Assembly: GCA_034620365.1 (NCBI GenBank) | Contig: JAQGEQ010000011.1 | Span: 992,001 to 1,056,000 of the forward strand | Length of the DNA stretch: 64,000 nucleotides | Reading direction: 5' to 3' | From: Pegea sp. RAD2-039 | Lineage: Eukaryota; Chordata; Thaliacea; Salpida; Salpidae | Shown: positions 1 through 12,990 of the stretch, piece after piece | Layout: each line of letters opens with the position of its first letter | Position numbering within the stretch: position 1 is the stretch's first letter | Notes under the pieces: generated by a model | The model's input: the letters and a program-made list of their open reading frames with translations, nothing else | Databases searched by the model: none | Told to the model about the DNA's origin: nothing | Position numbers and translations under genes: made by a program

Positions 1-1690
1 AAAACTGTGTAGATATTTTAGATAATTTAAAGTTCAAACAAGTTCACAGCTCACCTGAACATCATGAAAAATGCAAATGCCAGAAGAAAAGTAAGAAACA
101 CAAAACCTAATACTTCCTCCATTATAAACATAATCCAACTCTGTGATAAATACTCTCTAGTAGCAAAATTAATTATAGATAACCTTTTAGCGCTTAAACT
201 TACTGTTTATAAAAATCTTTTAAACAGTCAGTTCATTTACAACCAATGAAAAACAGCTTGTAGTTTCATCTTCAACTTATTTACAAGACTTGATTTTTAG
301 CTACAGATAAAAAAATACGTTCTGACATTTGACATTTAAACCATTTTTTACCCAATGTGTGAAAATCGATTTCTGCCAAGTTGCAGCTAACAAGATAAAT
401 TCTTCTTCATTCAACTTGTAAACCAATTTTTTAAAATAAACTTTTAACTAGAAACTAACTTATGAGCAGCTATGAGTAATTATTTTAAGATATGGTTGAA
501 TAAGAGCTTTATACTACTAGTAAAAGCTACAATATTTAATTCATTTTATTTTTTCAATCAATTATATTTTTATAAATCTTTCAGTATATAAGTTTCGAGA
601 AAAGTTACATTTAAAAACACAGGATTAAAATATTTCTTTTAATATTTCAACTTGTTGCTTTTAATCACATACATCTGAAATTGGAAGATTCTTGTCTTCG
701 TCAAATTCGACAACTTAGTTTTTGGAGTATTTGATTTATTTGGATAATTCCAAGCTTGTTGTTTAATCTTCAACTAGTCAAAAGCTTAAAGCAGCTTTTT
801 TTAAATCAGTTTAAACTTTTAACTCCTAAATAATCGTTGAAACATGCCTGCAGGTTAGCTTTCAACGTTTATTTATAAAATAAAGAATAGAAAAGAATTT
901 TATTCGTAGTTTTATCTAAAAATTTGTGTATTCAATTTTGAAATTTAGTGAGTTACAAAGAAATTATCTAAGAAACAAAACTATCGCTATCATCAAGAAT
1001 TAGTTGATAAATGTCAGTGACTTCCAGTTGTGCTTGCTCCAGTGCAAGCAGATGGGACTTCTTTTAGTAAGTGTTCTTACTGTCCGTATTTAGAAAAATA
1101 TTGAACAGCTAGAAAAATAAATATTATAATTTTAATGAAGCAAAAAATTCTTATTAACGGTTTGAAAAACTGGTAACAAAATTTGAATCAAACGTTTTTA
1201 AAAGGTTTTTACTTCCATGTTTGTTGTATAGAAAGCTGTCACTCAAGTATTGATGTTTTGTTTTGAATACTCAAGAATTTTTTTTAGTCAAAATTGAAAT
1301 TTAATTTTAGGCTTTAAAAAGTATAATATTTTTATCAGTTAATTTCTAATTAAATTTTCATTTATTTCAAATTAATGTAATTTTTTTCATTATTTGTTTT
1401 ATATTTACTTTTTTAGAGCTGTTATAAGCTGACAGGAGATGAATGTTTTGAACATAATAATTTTTGTTAGGGTTTTATAGAGCTTAAAATCTAAACCAGA
1501 TCGAGACAAAGATTATTAATCTTTCTATTTTAATCTTTGGAATTTAAAGTCTCTTTACTTTAACTGTTTGAAAATTAAAATACTAATCTGAAAGAAATCT
1601 TTTATAATGAGTAACCAGCTTCATTTAGAAATCTTTTTTTGAGTCAAACGATCAAATTGTCAACTACTATCGTATCAGATGAAAAACAGG
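1..1690. other. AT-rich intergenic DNA, no gene recognised
   Basis: Only short open frames with low-complexity A/T-rich composition are present on either strand. None has recognisable domains or convincing splice partners. Nothing further is seen here. Confidence 0.5.
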
Positions 1691-1900
1691 TGATGACGTC
1701 ACTATATCTGGGTTACTCGATGACACACTGGTTTAACAAGGTTACTTGGAAAATGCATGATACTCGTGCCTTGAGTGATGTCACTTGATTTCCACCACTT
1801 GGCGACGTGAAGCTTGTTTCCGAAATTATCCACTCCTGAAGTCATCAGCAGTGTATAAATATAGAAGCGGTGGATAAAACAGATGATAAGAAGTTGGAGA
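1691..1900 (+). promoter_or_regulatory. Putative promoter of the sushi-vWA gene
   Basis: A perfect TGACGTCA palindrome (CRE/ATF type) lies at 1694-1701 and a TATA-like TATAAATATA at 1854-1863. Both are upstream of the secreted-protein start at 2291. If transcription starts about 25-30 nt after the TATA-like word, the 5' leader would be about 400 nt, possibly with an untranslated intron. The words are seen directly; their use as a promoter is inferred from position only. Confidence 0.4.
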
Positions 1901-2290
1901 AAAGTTTGTGTTGACTCGCGCGTTTGATGAATTAATCATTTGTAGGTAGTTAATGAGAAGCTTTGATATAAAGCGGTAATTTTTGATCAACATAAGATTT
2001 GATCATTCTGGAAGCTTTGATGTTTGATGTTGTTTGTAATCAATATTTTTCAGCTACAAATCAAATTCTTAATTATATTTTTAAAGGTTTATTTTATTGA
2101 ATCAAAAATCTTTGTAAATTACTTTAGTTGATGATCAGTAGCGAGAAAGTAAATTTTCAAAAACTTCAGACAGTTTTGTATCTCAGAAAATTTCGCAACT
2201 AATATAGTATCTACTTCTTTTCAACAGAATATTTTATTGAATCTTTTAGCTCCCAGTTAAATTCAAGTAAAAGATAAATCGATTCAAATA

Positions 2291-4444
2291 ATGAAGTTAC
2301 TTTCAATCTCCCATATTTCCTGTCTACTAATGCTGGTTGTCAGTATTCATGGTCAGTATTCCTTTTCCCATCATAATCAGCAAGTAGTAATTTTTCCTTT
2401 TCAGCTCTGCGTTGCAGGGAGTGTGATAATGCAATCAGTGATGATGACTGCCAGGAAAGAGGCCGAATGGTTGAGTGCCAACCAAACCAAGTAAGATTGA
2501 TCAAGCTGTAAAGAGCTTAAAAGAATCTTTAAAGCTCGTTTAAAGCTGAAATATTTTCTTTGTTTTCTTTTAACTAATATTTAAATAATTCTAATATGTA
2601 AACTAATCTCATGCTTTTAAGAACTCTTGTTTCTCGGAGTACCGTTTAACTGGAACCACCAAATTAATTACTCGAAGATGCAAACAATCTCATGCTTGTC
2701 AAAACAATCACAACCAGGTTTTAACCAGCTGTTCTCATTTATCTTCTTAACATCAATTTTCCTAAAACAGAACCTTCAACCAGCCTGGATGCCGACTCAG
2801 TGCAACGATATTCAAGGCTCTGTTTGCCGCTGCTGTTGTTTCACTGATGAATGTAATGATGTTGAGTTGACATCATGCGGAGGCCAGAACACTCCACGTA
2901 AGTAAGCTGTCACAATTCCTCTCATAGGTTTCATTTTTTTACTTTAGCAAAGTGTGAAAATCCTTCTCTGTTGAATGGAGCAGTTTCGTGCAATGATGAA
3001 GGAACTTGTGATTACATCTGTGATCCAGGTGAAAGTTTTCTTTTGTTTGTTTTTTACTCTGAACAAATTTGTTGTAGGATACACTCTGGTTGGAACCTCT
3101 CAAACTAACTGTAAAAGGATTGATGATACTGATGTTTATGACCAAGCAAAGCCAACATGCGAACGTAAATAATTTGAATAAAATTTTTCTAAAATTTTTC
3201 TTTATTTTTATTATTGTATAGCACTGTGTGATAGTTTACTTTCGCCTGAGAATGGAGAAAAGGTCTGCGAATACTTAAATGTTGAAAACGAAGTAGGAAC
3301 TATCTGCTTTTTCAAATGCTCAGAAGGTGAAAATAAATAAGTTTGAAATGTAGTTGCTTATCAAACCTTTTAAGGTTACTACTTATCCGATGAATATGTT
3401 AGTGAATGCGAATTTAAGCAAGGTATTGGAGCAGTTTACAGCGAGCCACCACCCACTTGTGAAAGTTTGTATAACTTTTCAGCTGTTTACAAGTTGTTCA
3501 ACAGTTTTCTTATAGAAAAAACTTTAAAAAAAACTTGTCCTGAGCAAACTCCACTCCGAAGAGTAAAATCTCACTGCTCGGAGGAAGATAAAGTTGGTTC
3601 AATTTGTAAATTTACCTGTGAGCATGAGATTTACAAATTTGAGCCTGGTTCAATTGAACTGAACGAGTGTCTTCAAAATGGTTCATGGTCTTCAGCGCCT
3701 CCTTGCTGTCGATGTAAGAATCTTCTCTATCATCTACAAAACCTAGTAACTTTTATGCAGTGCCCTGTCCTCCTCACACTGTTATGGATCTAGTTATCTT
3801 GTTGGACTCATCATCATCAGTAAAGTTACCATCTTGGAAGAAAAGTATTCAGTTTGTTACTGAATTGATCAGGTTCTTTCTTGCTTTATTGTCTTTTCTT
3901 TTATTGTATTTTTATCTACAGTCAGCTCACAGTGAGCTACAATATGACAAAAGTCTTTGTGCTTCGCTATAACAAAGCCGTGGATACAAAAAATCAGATT
4001 CTCTTCGAGAATTACAACTCTCCGGAAGAAATTCAGCGTCAATTAGATAGCATTCCTTATGATGGGCGAGGAACTCGAACTGGGAAAGCTCTTAGATATA
4101 TTCGGAATAAAACATTAAAACTTCCCGCTAACCGCAACAACGTTACCGACGTTGTGTTGCTCCTGACTGATGGTCGCGCCTCAGATGATGTATCAGTAAT
4201 TTCGAAAAGTTTGAGAAATGATGGAGTTGAGGTGAGTCATCCTGCTGACCTGTTAATGTCATAAACTGACGTCATAATGTAGATGTACGCGATGGGAATT
4301 GGAAATATCGACCGTGATGAGCTGCTAGAGATCGCTGGCAGTCCAAGTCATATCTGGGATGGAATCACTTACAAAGATTTTATGGAGAATAATGTTTCAG
4401 CGGAAACAATCATGCGTGATATATGCGACAACTCCTGTAAATAA
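2291..4444 (+). CDS. Secreted protein: three-finger (Ly6/uPAR-like) + sushi/CCP + von Willebrand A
   Basis: Twelve exons: 2291-2351, 2405-2490, 2622-2717, 2771-2897, 2948-3028, 3078-3164, 3222-3326, 3375-3464, 3516-3713, 3761-3872, 3922-4231, 4283-4444. All phases agree and give 504 residues. A signal peptide covers about residues 1-19. A cysteine-rich module follows, ending in CCCFTDECN, the CCxxDxCN signature of three-finger/Ly6-uPAR domains. Next come three sushi (CCP)-like modules, each with paired cysteines and a Gly-Tyr motif. A C-terminal vWA domain has the MIDAS motif DSSSS, a GTRTGKAL threonine segment and VVLLLTDG. No membrane anchor is seen, so it is probably extracellular, with metal-dependent ligand binding and a recognition or adhesion role (inference). 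Intron 11 contains TGACGTCA at 4267-4274. A poly(A) signal AATAAA lies at 4531-4536. The exact biological partner is unknown. Confidence 0.85.
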
Positions 4445-6087
4445 CTTGCTTCTTTCACTTGTCATGTAATTATTTTTCCTCAATTTTATTCGAATTTTTG
4501 ACATCTTTATACTTACAGGAAGTAATTTTAAATAAAATCAAATCAATGAGAAAAGTTGTTTATGATTACTCACTTTTAAGAAATTGTAGTTAAATAAACT
4601 TTTCTGCCTAAGGCACTGTTTGTTTTGTAAAAAGATACTATTGTTATTGATTGAAAATGTAATTTAAAAATGTGATAGTTTTGTTAATAGAAATTGTGTT
4701 GTAAAAGTAACAAATTTAAAATGATTCTTTTATTTTAAGATAAAGTTTACATTATCATGACTGGGACTTACAAATAATCTCTTAATTCTAACGATAATAA
4801 TAATAAAACTATAAAGATAAAAAATTATAAAATATTTAAATTTTAATAAATCAATTTAACCCTTAGAGAAAAGTTAAAATTGATTTATTAAAAGAACTAA
4901 GTTAAAGAGAAATATTAGAATAATAATTCAATAAGTGATGAAAGCAAAGGTAACTGTACACAAAACATTAATTAAAAAACTAAAACGTTTATGATTAGGC
5001 TCAAAAGTATTTCTATATTAAAATTTTTAGAAGCTCTTTTGCATGTCTACGAGCGCAATAAGGTTTTTGTTCAAGAAATCAGTAAGGTTGGTTTGAATGC
5101 CGATAAGGAATATAAGCTTTAAAAGATATTCCAGTCGATTGAGTGGCTTAACTTGTCTAACTTCTTGTTTAACAATAACTGGCAAAAAAATAACGAAGAA
5201 ATGTTGAAAATTGCGGAGAGAAGTCAAATTAATGTAAACATTAATGCTTCTCAAAAATTATTTAAGAATATTGTTTTTAATTATTACAACTGTTCATTAT
5301 CAAAATAACTTGATTTATATTTCAAATGGCATGAAACAATTTGAAACTAGTTAATCCAATCTTAGTAACATTTCAGGCACCCTCCTTCGCATTTATTGTA
5401 ATAAATAAATGAATAAATTTAAAGCTTATAAATTTATACAATCATGGTCGTACTCGAAATTTATAACAATAGAATACTTTTTAATTCTATAATAAAACCT
5501 ATATAAGAAATAGATTTTAAAAATTTAATAATTTTAATATAATATCTCATAAATAAACTCGCACGATTTACAAACCAATAAGAAAAACAAATAATAAACA
5601 GAAAACACTATACTTTTAACATCGTTTTATTAACTTTTGATTACAATTATTTTCTAATGTTTCTAAATATACATTAATTTTAATTAGCTATTATTTTATG
5701 TTTAAAAGCTTCTTAATGATTTCTGAATTGTTATATGCAATGAATAAACAGAATTTAAAAACTACGTTACCATGGTATGAATAGAAGCTAAAGCATTACT
5801 TGTTTGCCAGTAATTCAACATTTGTATTTTTCTTTTAGTTTTACGCAATTAAAATAAAGCTATTTGAAACATATGATTGTAATGTGACTAAATTAATTAT
5901 AAGTTTAGGTTATAATCATTACACTAATGGCGAATATTAAATGGGCTCAACTCAAGTGGGTTACTAACTTTTTATCGTTTCAGTTAATTCATTTTTTGTA
6001 AATTAGTGTTAAAATGTTTGTAATGTTAAACTGTTCAAAAGTAAAAATAACAACTTAAAATAGTCAAACTTTAAACTCAATGTAATC
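4445..6087. other. Intergenic DNA, one weak reverse-strand open frame
   Basis: The 3' end of the upstream gene lies at the start. A 75-codon reverse-strand frame at 5254-5027 is slightly GC-richer than its surroundings and ends in a leucine-rich segment (TNLTDFLNKNLIALVDMQKSF without its last residue). It could be a terminal exon or a gene fossil. I do not recognise it and see no splice partner. The rest is featureless A/T-rich sequence. Confidence 0.3.
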
Positions 6088-8238
6088 ATGCCAATCAACC
6101 CAGCATCATTCTTGTACGATGTTTCTGATTTTTGTACTCACCATTTTGAAGGAGTACCTCATGTGACTCTTTTCTTTATCATATTAAATGTAGCTACTTT
6201 TATGGGAGTTTTCAGTTTCAAATCTGATAAACCTATATTTGAGGATGTGTGTCTTGGTGTTACACAGGCATCAACGAATGGAGAGTACTGGTAAGTCTTT
6301 ATCACAACACCTTAAAAAGTTGTTTCATGATAAATTCCTTTTTAGCCATTACTTTTGTAAGCTTAAGCATTTATATAAAATTATTTTTTAAGTAATTATT
6401 AGGTTACTCCCAAAGTTTAATTTTTAACTAATATTTTTTTTATATTCTTGTTATATTCTAATAAGTTTTTAAAGGAATTTATCTTTAATATACAGCTTTT
6501 GTAATCAAGTCAAAGCTTTGAATATGTTTGATCTTAAGTAAAGCAATGTTTATTGTAAATAAAAAGAATTACCTTGTGTCTTTGACATCTTTTTTCCCTT
6601 TTGCTAGTGATGATTCTTAAATTTTAGTAATCCTGTTTTATCTCAATTTTATTGATTAAAAAATCTTTAATAATTTTATTTCTTGTAATTGTCAAATGAA
6701 TAAATACAATTGTATTAATTTATTTCCTTAACTTTTTATATAGTTATCTGTTAGATATATAAATTCATTTAAAAATTTTTAGGAGACTGATCATATCCCC
6801 ATTTTATCATTTTAATGAGTTGCACCTTTATTATACCATGATCTCATTCCTTTCTAAAGGAGTGATTTTAGAGAAGAAAGTTGGTTCAAAGAAGTTCTTT
6901 TTCATCGTTTTGATATTCAGTTTTCTGAGTAACCTCATTGAGTTTTTTATTAACAAGTTATTAGCTGAAAATTATAACTCTGATTATTATCACATTTGTT
7001 CTGCTGGCTTTTCAGGTAAATAAACAATTCTATAGAATAAATTTTGAAGTTTTTGATAAATATATTGTTTTAATTGCCAATTAAAATAAGTATTTAGTAT
7101 AAAGTATTTAGAATCTACATTTTTTAATCAACTATGAATTGAATTTTGAAGGAGTTATTTTTGCTTTAAAAATTCTAATCTCCAACACTGATGAAAACCA
7201 AAGTGGATATCTTTTTGGTTTCATCCCAATCTCACCAAGATATACTGGTTGGATGGAACTAGTATTAGTTCAGGTTTTACTTTATACTGTTTTTTTGCTC
7301 ACCTATGTAATAGAATCTATTTCTAGGGTCAATGTATTTTATGCATATTAACATTTTTTAATTATCAATGCTTTTTTTAGATAAATAGTTTTCTTATTTT
7401 TTAATTTATTCTTTCTTTTGGTAAGATTTGATTTAGATATACAATTTTAGGTATAAGTCTTATCATAGTAAATTTCTATATTTTAATTATTTGAATCAAA
7501 TCTTTGTGGTTTTTTAAATTGTTTTTATATCATCTTTTTTGAAACTATAGCTTTATATAAAAGTTAGATTTTTTATAGCAATAAATGCTAAATAATAATA
7601 TATAAAATAAGTTACATAATACAAATAAATATAAATTAATTAAACCTATTCAATTTACTTTAAAATTATTGAAATTTTTCATATGGGTGTCAAGCTGATT
7701 TATGGCTCGTACTTATGTTAGATAACTCGTTAGACCAATTACATTTGAAAAACTGAAGTTATCCTTTAAAAATTCGTTGTTAAAGAGCTTTCAAAGTCTA
7801 CTTTCAGATTCTTGCACCAACTTCTTCATTCACTGGTCACTTAGCTGGTTTGATAATTGGTTATCTTTATGTTCTGGGACCTTTAGAGTTTTTGATGAAC
7901 AAAACCGCTTCGTTGTTTTCAAGTGGGTCATTTTAATGTTTGTGATAGCAGTGAAATTGGAACTTTATATTTGTTCAAGATCAAACTCCAAATATGAGAT
8001 TCAGATTTGTTGGTAACGCTACTCTCAGGTAAACTTTCTAAAAATGACAGTTAATTCTGTTCATATTTTAATTTGATATTTAAAGCAGTTCTTCATCTGA
8101 CGAAGAAAGTGATTCGAGCGATAAAGGTTTGCTATCTACAGTCCAACAGTTTTTATATTTGATCTACTTCAATGATACTTGTTTATTCAATTAGATCGAA
8201 TCAATCGTTCTGTCAGAAGAAGAATTACACTCAAATGA
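6088..8238 (+). CDS. RHBDD1: Rhomboid intramembrane serine protease, RHBDD1 (RHBDL4)-like
   Basis: Seven exons: 6088-6290, 6783-7015, 7152-7273, 7808-7922, 7980-8028, 8086-8126, 8195-8238, joined in phase to 268 residues (human RHBDD1 is about 315). The core matches RHBDD1 in order: GVPHVTL, SPFYHFNELHLYYTM, EKKVGSKKFF, the nucleophile motif AGFSG (Ser145) and the catalytic histidine in FTGHLAG (His197). Several hydrophobic segments fit an ER multi-pass rhomboid. In the family it cleaves unstable membrane proteins for ER-associated degradation with p97/VCP. The tail here is short and acidic-serine-rich (SSSSDEESDSSDKD), then basic (NRSVRRRITLK). The ubiquitin-interacting motif of vertebrates is not evident. 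Splicing of exon 4 to 7980 is chosen because the nearer acceptor puts a stop in frame. Confidence 0.88.
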
Positions 8239-9350
8239 GTTTCAACACTGTATCAACTTTTCTGCAATATATCTGAATGTTTTAGAATCTTAAGTAAAAT
8301 AGCAAAGTGAATATTTAGCTGCCTCAATACTGAACTTGTATGCTTTACGCTCATCATACTAGCTTTAAAAATCTCTGCGAAGAAATAAAATAATCATAGC
8401 AACTCCTGAGGTGATTTAGTAAGGGTTTTAATGGACCTTTTTTATTAAATATATTTGTTTTGTTAGTTTTTTTTTAAATCACAAGTATGTTCAAAACTTT
8501 AAGGGTTCAATTCTCATAAAAAATGATTTTTTTACATTTAGAAAAAGGGTAAACTTAATAGATAACTTAATCATTTGTAAATTTGTCAGAAAGGTTTTTT
8601 GTTCAATTCTTATGATAGCTACTGACAAGCTAACAAAAAATATTTTCTTAATATAATCTGAAGTGTAAGAGAAAGTTCTTAAATAATCTAATAAATTATA
8701 AACATCTTTCCAAACTAGCTTCTAATAAAATAATCGAAAGTGTAAATGATAAAAATATATTCTTCAAATATTCTATTGCCTAGTAACATCACTTATAGTT
8801 TTAACTCATTCAAATATTGAGCTCAACAACAGTGTTTGTTCATCAATTCGAATATTACAATTTTATATCAAAAAAAAGCTCTAATTGAAACTTCAATACA
8901 ACATATTCACTATTTGCAACGTCTGAACGTGATGATAAACCAGTGGGACAGAACATCGATTTTGGAAAACCTTTACTTAAAAAGTATTAAATAACAGTTG
9001 GTGTTATCAAAAATTACTTACATTTCCTTAGACGATTATACAAAACTAATGCTGAAATAAATTAAACAAGATAAAGATAGTTTAGTTTAAGGTAAACAGA
9101 TTGAACAAGCATCTATACAACACAGTGAGAAACAATCTCTCTTAAAAATTCAGTAACAAAAACAATTTATGATAATTGCCATTATCAACAGATAGAAGAT
9201 GAGAAGAAGGAATATTCAAATGATATAAAAGATCATGTCTAAATAATTTGATCAAATACTTTGAAGCGGACTGATTCATAGTCTCCTTTTCTTTTCATGA
9301 TCAAAATCATTTCTTACTCGATTCTATAGCTACAAACAGCTTGATGTAGG
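8239..9350. other. Convergent intergenic spacer
   Basis: About 1.1 kb of A/T-rich sequence separates the rhomboid gene (+) from the site-1 protease gene (-). It should hold the 3' UTRs of both. I see no coding exon. Confidence 0.5.
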
Positions 9351-12300
9351 TCACCTGACCACCACAGAGGTAGTTGGTGTGGACCACGCGCAAGTATTAA
9401 TCAACATATAGCAACATCTGATAGCAATTCGCGGAGTAAAACTTCTTCTTCTGGTCTTCAACGCGCGCTTCACTATAAACAACGCGAACGCCACAAGTAC
9501 ACTTATAATTGCAGCTACCCTAAACACGTGATGATGTTGGTGGTCAACTAGTGGCATATCAGGTAAATGAACCACTTCAGTGTCATCAATGGATAGTAGG
9601 CGTTGCCTAGTAACCGTTTTATTGACAGGATGAGCTGTGGACCAACGATGCGTTTGGCAGACCGGGACTTCTCGAATGGTCAGTTCATCGCCCAATTGTC
9701 GACGAAGAACTTTCGAGTATTTATCAAGCAAATTATCGGGCATCCGACCAGGGGAAGTGGACCACAATAGCTGATCCGAAGTGTGGGGCAGGTGAAGGTT
9801 GTTGATAGCGCGTGGATCTTCAGCTAACTCCTTCACTAATTCTTTCTACAAACCATCAACAATTTCATCGATGTTACCACCAACCAGCAACTGAACCAAC
9901 CTTCATAGTGTACTTTAACAACAATCCCATCAACCAGTAAGAAGGAGATTTGTTGTGCGCATCATCAAAGCAATTCGAGTCACCATACACGACCAATCGG
10001 CCCCCGCCACTTGTTGGTAACTACCAGTAGGCATAGTTTTAAACACAGACCACTTTCAATGTCACAACAAACAAGTGTACCTGGTACAAGCCAAGAACAG
10101 GAGTTTGGGACACTTCTACTTTCTGCTTCGCCATCATGTAGTGGGCTTGGTCCTTGAGGGTGACCCGCACCACAAGTGACTTCTAAACGTCAAGTAATAG
10201 TTTGCAACAACATCAAACAATCATGTTTATGTAACCTTTGGAAAGCGTGCGATCGAAGCTCCAGAAGCATAATAAAGTGATTTAGAAGCAAGTTGAAAGT
10301 GACCAGACAGGACACGGTCACTAAACTGAACGCCAAACTGGGTCAGGAGATCGTTGAGGGCAGGGACATTACTGCCCCCCGTTTGAGGTGTCCACCATCT
10401 TCGAGTATTTTCGTCATAGAAACGAACTTTGGACATGACAGTCGTATTGTACCAGTCCGCTACAACTACATCAAATGGTCACAATTGGTTAAGAGGGCCG
10501 ATTGAAACTGACCAATCACAGACAAGTTATTCTCTTCCATATCACGTCGTAATTTGCTGCCCTCTAGCGGGAAGAATTCCTCCTCAGAATCAACGATCAA
10601 TAAAGTTCCATAGTCAGAAGCATCGAAGCAAGTATAGGGTTGCCCCAGAACCTAACAAATGGTCCAATTTCAATTCACGCACCGACCAATCAAATGCTGA
10701 CCTCAATAAAGTAACCAATCTGACGTAGATGACGATACAGACCCTGAAAGTTGGTGTGAATATGGTCCCCGTTCCAGTCAAGTAGGTCTTGTGTTATATC
10801 GAGGTTGTCTCGCGGAAAGTAACCTGTAAGGGATGGTGAGATGAGAATGAAGGGGGTTAAGTGTTACCAGGAGGATAGCGGAGGTTGTGGAACTGATCCC
10901 AAAGGATTCTTTGCTCTCGTGGGGGAGTTGGTATGATTGGGATCTTTAGCGGTAGCGTCAGTGTTGTCTTAGTTACATTTGTCAAGTTGTCAGCTGGTGA
11001 TTGAATGATTAGCTGCACGTGACCTTCAGCCACTCCTCGCCACGCCTCTGCTCGAGGTGCAGCTGAGATGTGGACAGCAAGGTATCCACTCCACGGCCAC
11101 AACAAGCGCGAGTAAGTAAATGAAATCTAGGAAAGAAAGTTGAAAAGAAGGTGTTGGTAATTGAGGAATCACCTGAAGCATGTCCCCGTTTTGATGCGTG
11201 TGTGGATGCCAAGTGGGCTGGTCCACAATTGTACCAGTCACCCCTGCTCCATTTATAATCGTGATATTGGCAATAATTGGAATAGCGCGGTGGTAGAGAG
11301 GTTGGGACGAATAGGGCCACATATAAATTGTCTCGGTGAAATCCAAATAACTGGGCACCAAACTCGCTTGTGGTTGATACGAGTTGATGACCTGCAAATG
11401 GACGGTCAGTAAGTGGTCATGACTACTGACCACTGACCGAGTAAGCTTTGATTAGATCCACTTTGCCTTGACCTTGCTCAAACATATTAGCAACTGGTAA
11501 TCGAGTTGATGATTCCATCAATGATTGCTTGATCATGGCAGGATTGATGACGTCACGACGTCTCGATGTAGCCACCGAGCTTAGTAACAACGCTATCACA
11601 CCACTGACTATTGGGGCACCAACACTTGTCCCCGATAACACGCGACATCCGCCTTCAATTGCCGACCCCATTACGTCAGTTACGTGGGTGACCAGATCTG
11701 GTTTGACACGTCCATATCCACCTGGTAACTCCCATGTCGTCATTCCACGAGATGAGAAATGCGCAATGACGTCAGAGCCATCAATGCCACCGACTCCAAT
11801 CACATCCATCTGGTCCGCAGGGTTATTAAGTGTCCCTAAAAAGTAGTTTTATATAAAAGAAGCCTCAAAGCTACGCGATTCACCGTAAAGAGGTCCGTCA
11901 TTGCCAATAGCTGACACAAGGATCACATTATTGGCGGATAGTTGCCAAACTTTGGCCACAAATGGCTCATCCATAAAGTCCGGTCCCCCAATACTTAAGT
12001 TAAGGACATCAATTTTTCGCTGAATAGCGTAATTGAAAGCGTCCAAGAACCAAGAAGTATAGGACACCTGGACCACAAATATAAGCTGTTACCTAATGGC
12101 TATCTGCTGATGATCAAGTAACTTGTTTGTTGGTGAAAACCCGGCAAATGTAGAGATCAGATTTGGGTGCAAGTCCCGGGCAATCAGGGCTTGAACCACC
12201 TATTACTCCTGCCACAAAGGTCCCGTGGCCTAGTCCATCATCTGCAATCTTCTCTCCTGTCCAATCTGTTCTTTCAATCACATTGCTAAAATGAGGATGC

Positions 12301-12990
12301 GAGGCAGATAGGCCAGTATCAAAAACAGCCACTTTCACCCCTTGTCCTTGATAACCAGCCGCCCAAAGACGGGGAGCAGATAATAGCTGAAATAGAAGGA
12401 TGATAAAAAAAAAGATTTGAAAAGAGAAGACATACTTGAGAAATAGAAGTCCCTTTTTGAATTGATCTTAAAAGTTTTTTGAGATTAATAGATGAAGAAG
12501 GTTTTCTGGAATGGTTCACCTTTAAACATCTTATAATTCTCTTCTGTAAAGTCAAGCTACGGATATTGTAACGAGAAAGACCTCCTTTTATCTAAAAGAT
12601 CAGAATCAATAACTTAAAGCATCTTTCAATAATGAGTTAGATCACCTGAAATGGTAATGACTGATTAATAACAACCACATCAAAGTCACTATTGCCTCCT
12701 TCTAATAGTGGATGATGAGGCATCACTTTCAAGTGAGATTTACTTCTACCTAGCAATTGAAATGCCTCATCAATCAATTTCATTCTGGTCATTTGTGAGT
12801 AGTAGTTATAAAACATCACAACATATTCTCCTTCTACTAATTGTGATGAGTAAGTAACATCTTGTTCTGAAGCTTTGGTACTCTTATTCGTGTGATTACT
12901 TTGGTTGGACTTTGTTGAAAAACAATTAATAAAGAATATCATAAAGGATAAAATATTTAAGAGAAATATACATTCAATATTCTTTCTCAT
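9351..12990 (-). CDS. MBTPS1: Membrane-bound transcription factor site-1 protease (S1P/SKI-1)
   Basis: Thirteen exons on the minus strand: 12990-12646, 12591-12436, 12386-12123, 12067-11884, 11835-11438, 11391-11173, 11126-10868, 10823-10702, 10651-10513, 10465-10236, 10182-10081, 10020-9901, 9845-9351. They give about 1010 residues (human 1052). A signal anchor at the N-terminus is followed by a prodomain with basic-hydrophobic autoprocessing-like sites (KKLLRSI). The subtilase domain has Asp190 (VFDTG), His221 (GHGT), oxyanion Asn311 (SAIGND) and Ser387 (GTSVGAP). The conserved post-catalytic region carries [22 protein letters not shown] and [12 protein letters not shown] single transmembrane helix at about 956-972 precedes an Arg-rich cytosolic tail. 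S1P cleaves SREBP and ATF6 in the Golgi ahead of site-2 protease. Two TGACGTCA words lie inside exon 5. The last 20 or so residues are less certain, since the tail is not conserved. Confidence 0.95.

Noticed and set aside
5027-5254. 75-codon reverse frame as a gene
   Set aside because: Slightly suggestive, but there is no domain, no clear splice partner and no start context. Noted only as a possible fossil exon.
11009-11433. Alternative frames of 100-135 codons in the MBTPS1 region
   Set aside because: They are read-throughs of MBTPS1 exons into introns. The spliced model matches the full family from signal peptide to tail.
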